A stretch of 64,000 nucleotides of DNA from Boswellia sacra (GCA_013180625.2 SNVD02016162.1:1-64000); one strand, 5' to 3'; shown: positions 1 through 12,650, numbered from the stretch's first letter. Translations and numbers: made by a program. Notes: generated by a model not told the origin, from the letters alone.

Positions 1-64
1 TTACTACCATTGCTTCCTTGAAACAATGTCTACTGTCCAAGTTCACCAGTTTCACGCATATGGC

Positions 65-330
65 TAGCTAATTTACTAATTAAAGGGACCGCATCTTTAT
101 TAAAGGGCACTAATAGGCAATCAAGTTAAGAATTTATCGAGCATCCCTTCACTCTTTTTCCCGAGTTAAATCATTTTGTAATAGGTTTATCCATGAAATA
201 CAAGTAGGTAGGGACCAAAGAGCTCTCTAAATTTATAATTAATATATCTTAATAGCACTTACAACAACAACAAAGAGACATTAATTCTTTTGATCATACT
301 CAACAATCTGTTCTCATATTTCTTCTTTCA
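65..330 (+). promoter_or_regulatory. Relic upstream block of the CC-only gene family
   Basis: This stretch aligns by eye with the region before the genes at 15705 and 34605. It shares AAGTTAAGAATTTATCGAGC-like and GAGTTAAATCATTTTGTAAT segments and a leader with a poly-A/CTTC-rich end. No coding region follows: where the start codon would be (about 330-360) the sequence diverges. The first 60 bases contain CTTGAAACAATGTC, which resembles the start context of the 15705 gene, so a further upstream copy may have been cut by the window edge. It is probably inactive. Confidence 0.5.
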
Positions 331-380
331 AAAAAAGTGTATTTGTATGCCATTCTCAGAAGTCATCTGTCTCACTTGTT

Positions 381-830
381 AAGAATTAAGAGCTTAAGAA
401 TGTCAATGAATATTGATTTATATGAAAGAAAGCACAAGTGATTTATAAATAAAACAAAATTAAATAGTACTAGACAGAATTAAATACTCAAGTTAAGCTC
501 ACATCTACAAGTTTAAGTTTTTGGAAAAGTAACAAACTTAATATAGTATCAGAGCTGACTTGTAAGACTCACTTTAAGCTTTTAGAAAAGAGACAAACTT
601 AACGACAACTAGAAAGGTGCATGTATATATACTAAAGAAGCTGTAAAGAATGCATACTTTACATAATTTTTTCTTAATTAGGGTGCTTTAAATATTAAAA
701 GTTAATTTAAAAACAAAAGAATCACTCATTAGGGGATTACAGATCTTTAACAAAGGCATTGTGTAGCAACCAAGTTAAGAATCAAGCATTCTGTCACTCT
801 TATGCTTGTGCATAGCCATATGGAGTGAGG
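381..830 (+). promoter_or_regulatory. Second relic upstream block of the CC-only family
   Basis: Segments shared with the blocks at 34140-34604 (+) and 18480-18854 (-) occur in the same order. They are a GAAAGAAAGCACAAGTGATTTA segment near 425, an AAAGGTGCATGTATATA segment near 612, TTAATTAGGGTGCTTTAAAT near 676, and AGATCTTTAACAAAGGCA followed by AAGTTAAGAATCAAGCAT near 740-790. The gene that should follow is missing. The sequence goes directly into a segment that resembles the 3' flank of other copies (about 900-979) and then into the solo LTR at 980. Confidence 0.55.
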
Positions 831-1307
831 ATTCGATAATAAGCTTATTAACACGTATAAATACAAGTCTTTTAACAAATTGAAATAAGCTCTGCTTATG
901 GAATTAGTCTTAGAGCCTTAATTTATACCTCAAACAGGCTTAGATCTTACCATGGTCTGGGCTCAATTGAACTCCCTTCTGTTGACCCAGGTATGGCAAC
1001 CCAAGAGGGGGGGTGAATTGGGTTTTTATTTATCAAAACGGATTTAGAAAACTTTTCTTGAAAGATCAAAATTAGTTCACTCTTCTTTGAAAATAAAGGT
1101 GAAGAAGATGAAATTAGAATTTATCAAAGATGCAATCAAAGAATAATAATGATGAACAATCACAAGTGCAAGTAAATGTAAAGAGGAAAGGGATAGAGAG
1201 AGTGCAAACTCAATTTACGTGGTTCGGCAAACCTTGCCTACGTCCACGGACTCCTAGCTCCACAAGCTAGGCTTTCCACTAAGTTGTAGAAATCTTTACA
1301 ACTTGCT

Positions 1308-1566
1308 TGATGAACAACCTCACCACGACTTTTTCTTCAACCCTTGATAACACCACACCAAGAGTTCTTCTTGATGAACAACCTCACCAAGGCAACTTCC
1401 TTCAACTCTTGATAACACCACACCAAGACTTCTTCTTGATGAACAACCTCACCAAGGCAACTTCCTTCAACCCTTGATAACACCACACCAAGAGTTCTTC
1501 TTGACGAACAACCTCACCAAGGCAACTTCCTTCAACTCTTGATAACACACAACAAGAGTTCTCTCA
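1308..1566 (+). repeat. 65-bp tandem repeat, four copies, inside the solo LTR
   Basis: Four successive units begin TGATGAACAACCTCACCA (the last begins TGACGAAC) at 1308, 1373, 1438 and 1503. Each contains TTGATAACACCACACCAAGA or a close variant. The last copy is shortened. Confidence 0.9.
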
Positions 1567-1865
1567 AGGATAACTATTATCCTTTACAATAATATCTCAC
1601 TCTCACCACAATACAAGAACAAAGATAATTTTTACAACAAAAGTATAACTCTCTTCAAAGAGTAGATAAATAATATAAAAGCTCTCTAGACTTGATATTT
1701 CTCTTGCTTTTTGCTTGATAAAATGCTTCTCTTGCACCACTTGAATGCATGGGAGAATGGCTCCTTTTATAGGCAAATGAGATGAACTTAATCAAGTGAA
1801 GACACCATCTCCAAATTTTGTGCCCACCATAAAAACCGTAATCTTGTCTGCCATTTTTGTCAATG

Positions 1866-2560
1866 TTCCGTTTGAAATTTGAAAATCTGTAAAACATAAA
1901 AGATCTGTACATTTAAATAAGCTTTCCAACGCATCAAGAATCAAGTCATTTGGATATCTGTAGCTCAAGATATGGCCAAAACACCATTCGGTGCTCATGT
2001 GACTTGATTTTTCTTCCTTGTGTCAGTCCACCAAATTGAATGATAATTCTGTCAGCATTCCATTTGAAATTTGAATTTCTTCAAAACATGAAAGATCTGC
2101 ATATCTGAATATCTTTCCAAAACATTAATAATCAAAGCATTTGGATATCTCTATCTTAAGATATGGCCAAAACACCATTCGGTGCTCATGTGAGTTGATT
2201 TTTCTTCTTTGTGTCAGTCCACCGAATTGCATGTCAATTATGTCGGCCTTCTGTTTGAAATTTGAATTTTTTCAAAACATATGAAATGTTCTTCATTAAG
2301 TCATCTTTCCAATGCCATAAGAATCAAGTCATTTTGATTTTTCTAGCTCAAGATATGTCCAAAGGAGTATTCGGTGCTCATGTCAGCTGCTTCCATTTGT
2401 CTTTCAACTTGCATGATGATTTGGACAACCTTGCACTTGAAATTTGAATTTCATTAAAACATATGAAATGTTATAAATTGAGTAAGCTTTCCAAAGGCTC
2501 AAGAATCACGTCATTTGGATATTTGTAGAGATATATATGACCAATTGATTGAACATTGCT
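1866..2560 (+). repeat. Degenerate ~190-bp tandem repeat in the solo LTR
   Basis: Four diverged units each start near a TTTGAAATTTGAA motif (about 1868, 2060, 2251 and 2435). They include CATTTGGATATCT and CCATTCGGTGCTCATGT segments. Short reading frames here are by-products of the repeat and are not genes. Confidence 0.75.
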
Positions 2561-2776
2561 CATGTGTCATATTCCTTGAGTCAAACTTTATTCTTAAACT
2601 TTGGTGCCTTTAACATGTAGTCTTCTCCTTAGCTTCAACACTTCATTTTAATAAGCCTCTTCTTGATTTTACAATTATTTCAATGATATTACTCTTGCAT
2701 ATAAATAAACATATTAGTAAATCACAATGAATCAATGTGTTATCATCAAAATTATCATGTAGCCTTAGGGCTAACA

Positions 2777-3050
2777 CCTTCTCGTTGGTTATGATCTTCT
2801 GATCGAGTTAGTACTTAGTCCTTCACAATCATGCATGTTCATTTCTTACCAAACTATTGTATTTATGCAAACTATAACATGTTGTACGATTTAGTTGGCA
2901 ATTATAAACTGCATGATAACCCCTCTATTATTCCTTTTACAATTTTAAGAGAGTAACAAAAACTAAGTCCATCTAACGATATTGACCCAGATAGACATAC
3001 ATTTGTCGGCAGGGATTAATGCATCTTGTATATGTTTATAAAATGCAAAA
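2777..3050 (+). other. Host spacer, paralogous to about 36195-36390
   Basis: Between the solo LTR and the Copia element lies host sequence. From about 2863 it matches 36195-36387, including TTTATGCA...CTATAACATGTT, AGTTGGCAATT, GATATTGACC and ATCTTGTATATGTTTA. It contains no gene. It is one of the anchors for the duplicated-block model. Confidence 0.65.
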
Positions 3051-3276
3051 AGTTGAATTTAGAGACAATAAAATAAGATGATTCTAGAGAGATTTTTCTG
3101 TAACTGAAACTTTTATTAAATCTTAAATAATGATTTCACAAAGAGCATGTGGCATATATATACAATTGCTCTAACCAGAAGTTAACAAACTTTTGATAAG
3201 CTGGCAATTGCTTTATAGCTGAGCTACACTTGGCGCTAACTAACTTTTGGAAAATAATAACTAACTTTCCTTAACA
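3051..3276 (-). repeat. 3' LTR of the minus-strand Copia
   Basis: It matches 12710-12935 along its whole length with scattered substitutions. Both share AGTTGAATTTAG at one edge and CTTTCCTTAACA at the other. It contains GCATATATATACAATTGC, a probable TATA region. Confidence 0.88.
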
Positions 3277-3289
3277 AGCCCTCTCAAGT

Positions 3290-5112
3290 GTAGCTAGATC
3301 TCTTTGATCTACACACTTGTTAATAGAACAGACATTAAGTTTTGCTTTTAACAAATTAAATCTGGTATCAAACAAAGGCTAAGTCATTATGTTAGCTACT
3401 TGAAACTCTGCAGGCACATGCTTAACAATCAATTGCTTAACCAACACTTTTTCTCGAATGAGATGTATGTCTACTTTAATGTGTTTTATTTGCAGCCAAA
3501 GACTCAGCACCTTTATTGTCACACCATATGATAGGAACTTCACTTAACTGAAATCCTAATTCTGCTCAAAGACTTTGTAACTAAATCATCTCAGTTTCAC
3601 CTTGAGACAATGCTCTATAATCAGATTCTATTGAGGAGCGAGCTACTACTTTCTATTTTCTTGCAGACCAGTAAATTAAGTTGTCACCAAGGTAGATGCA
3701 ACACCCTGAAGTAGATCTTCTATCATCAACAAAATTAGCACAATCTACATCATAATATCCTATTACGACTAATTTTTGCATAGGGTTGAAAAATAAACCA
3801 TGATTAGAGGTTTCTTTTACATATCTGAGCACTCTTTTGCAAGCCTGCCATTGCAAATTAGTTGGCGTTTGCAAGAACTAAGGTAGCTTATTAACCGCAT
3901 ATGCTACATTAGGTCTAGACATGGCTAAATACTACATAACCACCTATAACACTCCTATAAAATGTAGGCTAATCAAAAACTTCACTATCATTTTTGATAG
4001 CTTCAAATTTGCTACCATTGGAGTTGCTACCTTCTTATCTTCTACCAAATTACACTTCTTCAGTAGATCAAGTGCATATTTCTTATGAGTTAGCAACAAA
4101 CCAACTTCATTTCTCTACATTTCAAAGCCTAAGAAATAGCTTACATTCCCTAAAGTTTTTAGTGTAAATTGCTTATTTAAGCCTTGAATGATCTGCTTAA
4201 GAATCACTTCCGGTGATTAGAATGTCATCAACATACAGAAGCAGGAGTATAATGTACTTTTCTCTCTTATAAATGAAAAGACTTGTATCTGTTGTAGAAA
4301 TCACAGACCCCCTCTGAAGCAAAGTCCCCTTGAGCTTGTCAAACCAAGCTCGAAGAGCCTGCTTCAATCCATATAAAGATTTGTGTAACCTAAAGACAAA
4401 TTGAGGCTGTTTATCATCAACGAAACCTTATGGCTACTTCATATAAACATCCTCTTAAGGATCCCTACTGAGAAAGGCATTATTAATATCAATTTGCTGA
4501 ATATACCAATGAAAAGTACCTGCAAGAGAGAAGACTACCGAAATTGTAGATAGCTTTATGATAGCACTAAATGTCTTAAAATAGTCTATGCCTACCTCTT
4601 GTTGAAATCCTTTAGCAACCAGTCTCGCTTTATATCTCTGCAAGCTGCCATCTTAGTCATATTTAATTCAAAAAAACCCATTTACAACCAACTACATGCA
4701 CGTTAGGATGACAAGGTACCAAAGACCAAGTAGAATCAGCAACTAGAGCATCATATTCTGACTGCATAGCTGCTTTCAAGTGTGCTCAAGCTAAGGCCTG
4801 AGAAACTGTATGTGGTTTAGTAGAAAGAAAAGAATTATCAATAACTGCATTAAAAACTTTGGTCTAAATATGCCAGCTTTTGCTCTTGTGACCATAGGAT
4901 AAACATTTTGGATAGGAGTCTTAAAAGATAGAGGAACAGTAGGTATATAAGTACTTGATTATGAATTTGGAAGCATAGAAGCTAAATGAGCTGATGAGTA
5001 TACTTCATTTTGCTGAGAACTAGCCACAATAGATAAAGGAGACTGCACTGACAAAGCTAGAGAATTAGAAATATGTAGGGGTGATTTGTCTTGCATTGTT
5101 AGAGAATGCTGA
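3290..5112 (-). pseudogene. Copia reverse transcriptase/RNase H remnant
   Basis: On the minus strand, 4455-4643 encodes RYKARLVAKGFQQEVGIDY, the start of the Copia reverse transcriptase domain, and a QQIDINNAFL segment that corresponds to the conserved LDVNNAFL region. At 3653-3874 the frame encodes CKRVLRYVKE and DDRRSTSGCCIYLGDNLIYW, the connection/RNase H part. Between these, stops and frameshifts interrupt recognisable sequence. It continues from the integrase part beyond the CACTA insertion at 5116-10030. It is non-functional. Confidence 0.82.
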
Positions 5113-6255
5113 ATTCACTACAAGAAAATTTTAAATATTTGACACATAAATTTTAATTTATTTGAGGGTTTTATAAAAATCAGTCAAATATGATATGGCA
5201 TGACAAAGTCAACCCGCCTTTTTCACATATTTGACACTATTTTAATATAACCAAATTATACAATTGCCATTTCATATAAATAGCACATTTTCCTCTTTAT
5301 TTCATCGTTCCCTCTTCCATTTTGCCCTAGTCCGCAGTCTTGCTCATCACTCCTTTGTTGCCTTGCTCAAATTCACTTGTCCCTTCCCTCTCTACCTCTA
5401 TTGATTTGTCTTGCTCAAAATCAGTCGTTCCCTCACCAATTGTCTTTTACTTTTTGTCTATTTGGAATCTTAATCTTTCTTCTCTTCTCTGTTATACTCT
5501 TATTTTTTATTTATCTTAAAATTAGGTGATTTTGATTTGCCATCACGAAAGATGATATTGAAAAAGAAGCCGTTCATATTGCAGTAGTGGTTATAAACTT
5601 TTTCCTTTTTTTTATTTTACATTCCTTGAGCTTTGATTATTGTCATATTCTAATTCCCTTCCTTTTTTCTTTTTTTTTTTTTGGGTTTTTGATGTTGATG
5701 TTTGTGTAGGCATTTGGGAAGAGCCATGTGAAGAAGGATTTGCAGAGCAAATAAAGAAGGAACTCAGGAAGAGGCATGGACCCACTTGGTACTGCATCAT
5801 CGGTGGCAATTTTGATAAATCCTATTTGCTTTCCTCATTTTTTCTTTTATGGTTTTTGATATTTTATTTGTGATTTCTTCAGATTTGATCATATATCTGT
5901 TACTGAAAGATTTTTGGGAAAACTTTTGTTATTAACAATTTATAGTTTGACTAAAAATGAAGTAAATTTAGGCTAAATTTATCATCATAAATTTTTTGTT
6001 TTGACATATTTTAACTTATTTAGCAGATGCTTCAATGTTGCAGCATGAGATTTAGCTATCATAGGCCTTATAGTAAATTTTATGATTAATTCTCTATTAT
6101 TTCTCATATGTTTCATACTTTCATCATTTTAAATTACAAAATTATTGTAACAATAATTATAAAATAATTGAAAATGTATATCAGTCACTGCTTTACTATA
6201 GAGTTTGTCGTTTGCAATTATTTGAACTCTTATCATTATTGCTGGAAGCAAAAGC

Positions 6256-6281
6256 TATATATATATATATATATATATTAA
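6256..6281. repeat. (TA)n microsatellite
   Basis: A run of alternating TA lies inside the CACTA element. Confidence 0.9.
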
Positions 6282-7390
6282 CATGACTAACTGTTGGTAA
6301 GAAAGCTGGAGTTTTACTTATTACTTTCAAATTTCAATCATGCTTATCATAAAAGTGAAAGAATAGTTTATTAATTACTAGGGCCAGCTAGGTGCATGCT
6401 CCCCATGACTTTACGTTGTCCAAAAGCAAAGCTTTGTGGCCTTTGGAATATTTATCATTCTACTTTAGGTGCATGCTACCCATGACTTTCCAAGACTTCT
6501 ACTTTTATATTTATCATTCTTGTGTGTTTACATTATTGAAATATGCCTTTGGATGCTTCCATAATTCTCTTTCATGGAATGTACTGAAATCCCTCTTTTT
6601 GTTTGCATATGATTTAATTTTTTTTTTACTTACTTTTACTTATCATTTTATAGTGCATGCACTTCTAATTGTCCAAATTGCAAGAACACAATGGTGGAAA
6701 TGTGAGTTTCGGATATAATTTTTTATTGGTTATTGAGTTCCTTCATACAAGCTTATATATCTAATTTAACATGTTATTGATAATTTTTTTCTTTCTTTCC
6801 CTTTTCTTTTAATTTGGGCATATGAATACTTTGAACTTGTTGGAAACAGAGTAAAATCAAATCAAGAAAGCCTTTGCAACCAATCACTAGCCATGCAAAT
6901 GTAAGACAGGAGATCAGACATGATAGTGGAAAGGTCAAACTTTATGACAAATATTTATTGTTTTCTTTTTATTTTTAAACTTTGTTGGTTTAGTAATGGA
7001 AGGGTAGGACTTTCCTTTTATTATAATGAAACTTTCCAAGCATACAGATGGCATATATTATACAAACAATTTCCTTAACAGGACATAAGCAAATCAAACA
7101 AGCGATTCAAATCAACAATATTGGCCTTGCAAATATGAAGAGACAAAGAAAATGAAAACCATGGTGCAAATGTGAGTGACTTTCATAAGTGTTTATAATC
7201 ACACATATTATTTATTTAGTTATTTGTTTTGCATATATATTATAACTTTTTTTTGCCTAAACAGGACAAAAGCAAATTGAAGAAGTCTTTTGAAACAACA
7301 ATTGGTACTGCATATGTGAGGAAAATGAAAATCATGGTGGAAAGGTGAGAGAAGACATAAGAGTTTTTTTTTTCTTTTTTGTAGTTTTGG

Positions 7391-7555
7391 TTCATACATA
7401 CATACATACATACATATATATATATATACATACATACATACATATACATATATATATACATACATACATATATACATACATATATATATACATACATACA
7501 TATATATATATACATACATATATACATACATACATATATATTTATATATATATTC
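7391..7555. repeat. (CATA)n/(TA)n compound microsatellite
   Basis: Blocks of CATA alternate with blocks of TA over about 160 bp. Reading frames over it encode only Tyr/Ile/His/Met repeats and are artefacts. Confidence 0.95.
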
Positions 7556-7691
7556 TAATGTTCTCTTTGGAATTTTTTAAGTTTAGGTTTGACTAGGAGA
7601 GTAAACACATACTACAAATTCTTATTCTTTAGTTTAATGCTTGGTCTTTTTATATTCTGTTGGGTTAAACTTACATTTCTTATTGCAAATG

Positions 7692-8461
7692 CAGTTTTCA
7701 CCTACTTCTGAGCATATATTACTTGCTTATGGTCGACGTCATGGATCTCTTCTTAAAAGAATTGTTATTTACGGGGAAACAACTTCACCTATATACACTG
7801 TTCTAGAGGTACTTTTCTGTTTTTCGGCTTTGATATGATTGGCTATTGTGTAGTTGTCTTTATAGCTTTTTCCCCTCCAATCCTAAAGCTTTACTTTATC
7901 AAACAAGCTAGTACAACTCAGTCTCTGGCAATTTTCACTCAGTTATTTGGCTCTCTTAGGCTGCAGATCTCTCTTCTTTGACACTTTTTGTTTTTCCAAT
8001 GTAGACTCTTACTTCATATGTGTAAAAAGAATGTCAGATTCCATTGTTTGTTTAAAATAGATTTTTTCCCTATCTAACTGTAATTGCTTCTCAAGACATT
8101 TTCCCCTTTGTTGGAATTAGTCATAATGGACTGTAAATTTTCTATCCCTGTCATTAAGGTTTATAGAGTTTCAGACATGGAACTTGTGAGAGTGCTTCCT
8201 AGTGCAGATGATGAGGTCAATGTTGCTTGCTTTCATTCTTTTGCCGGAGGAGGTCTCGTTTATGGAACTAAGGTCAGTATTTGGTGTGCTGAAAAAAAAA
8301 TATATTGCATTTTGTCCTTTTATATTCTTTGGATTTAGAAAATTATTCTACTGTAAAATGCAGGAAGGGAAACTTAGTGTCCTTCAGTATGATGGTGCTA
8401 ATGGTGCAAACTACAGTGGGCAAAATTACTTTACTGCAAAAAACATGGCAGAGGTAGAATA
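7692..8461 (+). pseudogene. Captured exons of an AMBRA1-like WD40 protein gene
   Basis: Three exon pieces read in order. At 7692-7809, after an acceptor ATGCAG, the frame gives FSPTSEHILLAYGRRHGSLL and continues to YTVLE before a GT donor. At about 8159-8272 it gives VYRVSDMELVRVLP and later FAGGGLVYGTK, followed by GTCAGT. At 8364-8461, after AATGCAG, it gives EGKLSVLQYDGANGANYSG and ends MAEVE then TAG. I recognise this as the C-terminal part of the plant AMBRA1-like WD40 family (autophagy-related scaffold proteins), from memory and without a search. The WD repeats of the N-terminal part are absent. Introns are retained, so genomic DNA and not cDNA was captured. It lies wholly inside the CACTA element, as in Pack-CACTA gene transduction. 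No promoter is evident, so translation is unlikely. Confidence 0.75.
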
Positions 8462-10033
8462 GTGAGCAAGGTAGAATAGCTAGAGCTCACATAACGTCTC
8501 TTTTACCAGGTTACTCTCTATCTCTCTTGCTTCTCTATGCATGTACCTATGTTCGTTCCTTGATTTGATCTCTCTTCTCAATTTTCTGTTTGTTTGTTTT
8601 TGCTACTTTGAATTCAGAAACTAAGTTGTGTTTGGTTGCTTTGGTAGTTTTATTTTTGAGTTTTTTTGTTGTTTTTATTTTTTGTTCTGTTTCAGGCCAG
8701 ACCTGAGAGAATAAGAAAATTTTGAGCTTTTTGGGTTAGGATGGTTAGAAGTTGAAGCGTTCTCATTTTTGCTCTTTGGGTGTGTGTGCATGCATTTTGA
8801 GTTATTCATGTTTTGTTCTGTTTTCGGCATCTGATTGTGGACATTATGCTTGATTGGTAAGAGAGCAGCTTTTTTTTTTTTCAGTTTGTTGATTTGTTTT
8901 TGAGATTTTGTGACTTTTTTAGGGAGAAAAAGTTTTACTTTTTATTTTTTTTGGTTGGGTATGTTTTGAGAAATTCATGTGTTATGCAAAGTAACTAAAT
9001 GAAGTCATCAAGTTGTTTACATTGTCGTTTTGCTTCTTTTTTTGGCTTTTGTGATCGCAATTTGTATGGATTTGTTGCTTGATCGGATAAGGTTTCTGCT
9101 TAGGTTGTTCGGTTGAAGGATGGGTGGGTCGGTATTTGCAAGTGAGCAATTGTATTTTATTGGGTTTGCAGAGGTTGATTTGGGCGAGGCACAAGTAAGT
9201 GGATATAAGTGCTTTTTTTCTGCTTCTATTTTTATTTTTATTTAGATGTTTCATAAAATATGTAAAACACGTTTAGATAGGTGTAATGTGAATGTCAATG
9301 TGAACTATTTAAGGGTAAAAATTGTTGCACTTATTTAAGTAGAGACAAACTAAAATGAGTTGGTTTTGTGCAGTGAGAAATATAAAATATCTTGGCTTTT
9401 CATAAGGATGGGAAATATGGTGGAGCAGAATATGCACGATCATGACAGAGAACACAGAGTTTAGGACCGGCTTCAATTGTTCTTTACAATGTTGTATAAT
9501 TTTTTTCTTCTTTAATATTATATATTTTCAGAACACCTGTTGAATCTTTATTTGATATTTTGCTTGTTTATAGAATGTTAATTTTTTAAGTTTATTGAAT
9601 TAATTTTAACTGTTTATTGTATTTTTTGGAAACCAAATTATTGTGTATAAGAATATTGAAATTTTAATAGCTTATAATATGTATTTATATATTTTTTAAA
9701 TTTCTTAACTACATACTTGACGGCTAAAAACCCTCAAGTATCATAAAAATATAGATGATACTTGACGGTTATTATAAAAACGAAACATGCCTCATATTTG
9801 ACGGAAAGAGTCAAATAATATTGAAAAAATGAGTCAAAATAGCACAGAAATCCATTAACATACTTGACTCCAAATGAAGAGTCAAGTATATTTCAGTTGA
9901 TACTTGACGGTTTGACCGATTGTCAAATAATATCATATTTGACGGTGACATATTTGACGGTCAATAACCGTCAAATAACTTCATACTTGACTGTTAAAAA
10001 CAGTCAAATTTTTACGATTTTCTTGTAGTGATT

Positions 10034-11520
10034 ATAAAAGCATTAGAAAAAGAAGCAACAATAGGAACATAAGTAGGCTTGAACATAGACTTTAGTATTG
10101 CCACTAGAAAAGTCCAAGAATTGGGCTGAGATGAAGAGCAGTCATCATGAGAATTTGGTAAAGTAGAAGAGAAAGAACCTTTCTGAAAAGTGAAAACTTC
10201 TTCATGAAACACAACACTTTTAGAGATACAAACTCTGCCAAATGTATGTAAACAAATATAACCTTTGTGATGATTGCTATACCCTAAGAAAACACACATT
10301 GAAGTATGAAAGAAAATTTATGTTGCTGATAAGGCCTTAAGTTTGGAAAACATGCACATCCAAACACCTTTAGCATCTTATAATCTAGTTAAACATTATG
10401 TAGCTTCTGATAAAGAGAAATATGATTCAATGAATGTGTAGGAAGTCTGCTTAACAGAAAGCATGCAGTATGAAATGCATGCCACCAAAAACAAAGTGGA
10501 AGAGAAACTTGAGCCAACAATATTAATCCCATTTCAACCACAATTCGATGTCTTCTTTCCACATAACCATTTTGTTGATGTATATAAGGGCATGGAAGTC
10601 CAAAGAAAATGCCCAATTTTTCAAATAATGGTTTAAGAGGTCTAAACTCATCTCCCCAATCTGATTGTAAGCATTTTAGCTTGCAATTAAACTACCTTTC
10701 AACTAAAGATAGAAACAGAGAAAACACACTAGATACTTCTGATTTTGATTGTAGTGGATATATGCAAGTATACTTGCTAAAACCATCTACAAACAGTGAG
10801 TAATAGACATAACCATCCATAGACTGAATTGGTAAAGGCCCCTAGACATCTGCATAAACAATTTTCAAAGGTTGTGAAGCTGAACTTAATAAGAATGGAT
10901 AGGAAGCATAACACTGTTTTCCAAATCTGCAAGATTCACATAGTAGTTTTTTATTAACATGAATAGAAAATAGTTTACAGCAGAAGCAACTTAAGCCATA
11001 ACATTTTCATTTGGATGACCAAGTCTTTGATGCCACCTTATCAGAGAAGAATCTGAATTATTACTTATCACAGAAGACAGTAATGACAAAGGTTGTGACA
11101 CTGCAGAAAGAAAAACTTTGTTGCACAAATTATTTTGCTATTTTGAGAAATTTCTTCTTAAAACCAACTGTGAATTGATTGCAGAAGTCGGCTCAGCTAC
11201 TGTGATCTTGTAAAGACCTTCCTCAAGCTTGCCAACCAGAATTGTTGAGTTTGTGACCTTGTTCTCGAACAGACAAATTTTAGGATGAAACTCAGCGAAT
11301 ATATCGGTATCATGAACAAGTTTAGACACACTCAGCAAGTGTTTTGTGATGATAGGCACGTAAAAGATTTTACTAAGTATTAGAGGCTTAAACTGAACAA
11401 TTATTAAGTAGAGCATAACCAACATAGAGAATGGAAAGTACATTACCATTCCTAACTTGTACTCTTTCTGAACCAGCATAAGGCTCCTTAATATCAAGCT
11501 TGTTTAAATCAGAGGTAATA
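10034..11520 (-). pseudogene. Copia protease/integrase remnant
   Basis: On the minus strand, 11138-11497 encodes KIFYVPIITKHLLSVSKLVH, the linker before the GAG-pre-integrase domain. At 10389-10616 the frame has HQQNGYVERRHRIVVEMGL, the integrase region holding the catalytic Glu (NGxxERxxR). At 10034-10299 it has MCVFLGYSNHHKGYICL, the conserved region after the integrase core. Stops and frameshifts separate the parts, and the core Asp residues are not in an open frame. The reading order continues left across the CACTA insertion. Confidence 0.82.
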
Positions 11521-11546
11521 TGATCTGTGGCACCAGTATCTAAGTA

Positions 11547-12650
11547 CTAAGAAGAGTCATTAACTATAGCTGGAGAAGCTACAAAAGCCTTAGAATTGTA
11601 TTGCTGTGAAGACTGCGAAAAAGTGTCTTGATTAACACTAGTGGATCCATGAAAACTTACATCGAATATGTGATAACATTTTAGTGCGACATGTCCAATT
11701 TTTCCACTTAATTGACAAGCTAGTTTTCTAGTGGCACCTCCTCTACCAAAAGAATTATTATAATTACCAGATCTACGAGTTTGGCCTTTGCCACGACCTC
11801 TGCATCTAAAATTAGCATTAAATAATGTTCTATTGAACTGAGAGCTTTGAGTAGCACGAGAAAATTGAGTTCCCTTTTGTGCGTCATTAGCAATATGATT
11901 CATATGAATTTGCTGTAAAGTATTATGCTGTGACAACCTTAACTCATAACTCTACAACTGAAACCAAGCTTCTTCAAGAGAAATGTAACCAATTCTTGAA
12001 GTTATGTTCACCACAATGGCATCAAACTCAGGACCTAATCCATCTAAAATATGTAACAACAAATCATCTTCTATAACCTTAGTACATATTGCAAACAATG
12101 CGTTTGAGATTTCTTTCATCTTAAGAAAATAATTTACAATTGACAGAGATCCTTTCTTTGTGGTCTAAAGTGTGTGCTTTAAATGCATTACAGGAGCTCT
12201 AGATTTTGTATAAAAGAGTCTCTAGGTTTGACATCTCACCACATGACCATGCATGCTTTCTGTTATAAAGGAAAGCAGCCAAATCAAAATGAACTTGTCA
12301 GTTCTCTTCTAGGCTAAATATTCAGGATTAACTTGAGTAACATTATTATCATTTTCACTGGAATTTAGAATAGTTATAAGAGATGGAGGACAGGATAATA
12401 AATCCTTCAAGGTCATAAGCTCTTAGTGTAGGCAACACTTGTGAGCACCAAAAACCATAGTTGCTACGTGTGAGCTTGATTGACAGTGTAGGTAGCGGAA
12501 GGCAATGAGATATGAGGAATTTGAGGTGATGAAGAACTGGAGGCTCTTTGAGAATGAAAATTAGAAGGATTTCCATCAACAAAGCTTGAATTTACATAAG
12601 GATTATTCTAATTGTTTCCCGGGAAACTTGTGTTTCCAGGAAAGTTCATA
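11547..12650 (-). pseudogene. Copia gag remnant
   Basis: At 12355-12582 the minus strand encodes SIKLTRSNYGFWCSQVLPTL and then RAYDLEGFI, a Copia gag N-terminal motif. At 11547-11936 it encodes a basic, Arg/Gly-rich stretch and a CCHC knuckle in which the second Cys has become Ser (CQLSGKIGHVALKC). Intervening stops break the frame. A protease-like Asp-Thr-Gly region follows in broken frames. Confidence 0.8.

Larger units (their letters stand above)
980..2776. mobile_element. Solo LTR, 1.8 kb, with target duplication CCTTC
   Basis: The element starts TGTTGACCCAG and ends GGGCTAACA, so it has the TG...CA ends of an LTR with a TGTT/AACA inverted tip. CCTTC at 975-979 is repeated at 2777-2781, a 5-bp target duplication. 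The flanks read as host sequence: the paralogue near 54390 has ACTCCCTTCTTCTTGGTTAT without the insertion. No gag or pol sequence lies inside, so this is best read as a solo LTR left by recombination of a large element. The GGCAACCCAAGAGGGG start is of a kind I recall from large plant Copia LTRs, but the lineage is uncertain. The nested tandem repeats are listed separately. Confidence 0.8.
5116..10030. mobile_element. Non-autonomous CACTA element carrying a WD40 gene piece
   Basis: Both ends read CACTACAAGAAAA (one inverted), and ATT at 5113-5115 is repeated at 10031-10033. This 3-bp duplication and CACTA end are diagnostic of the En/Spm superfamily. Subterminal regions hold many copies of TTTGACGGT/ACCGTCAAAT-like motifs (about 9700-10010 and 5150-5230), the expected transposase-binding clusters. 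The 4.9-kb interior has no transposase. It carries exons of an AMBRA1-like gene at 7692-8461, microsatellites, and AT-rich filler. It is inserted in the pol region of the surrounding Copia remnant. Confidence 0.9.

Noticed and set aside
7220..7596. Overlapping Tyr/Ile/Met-rich frames on both strands
   Set aside because: They translate the (CATA)n/(TA)n microsatellite.
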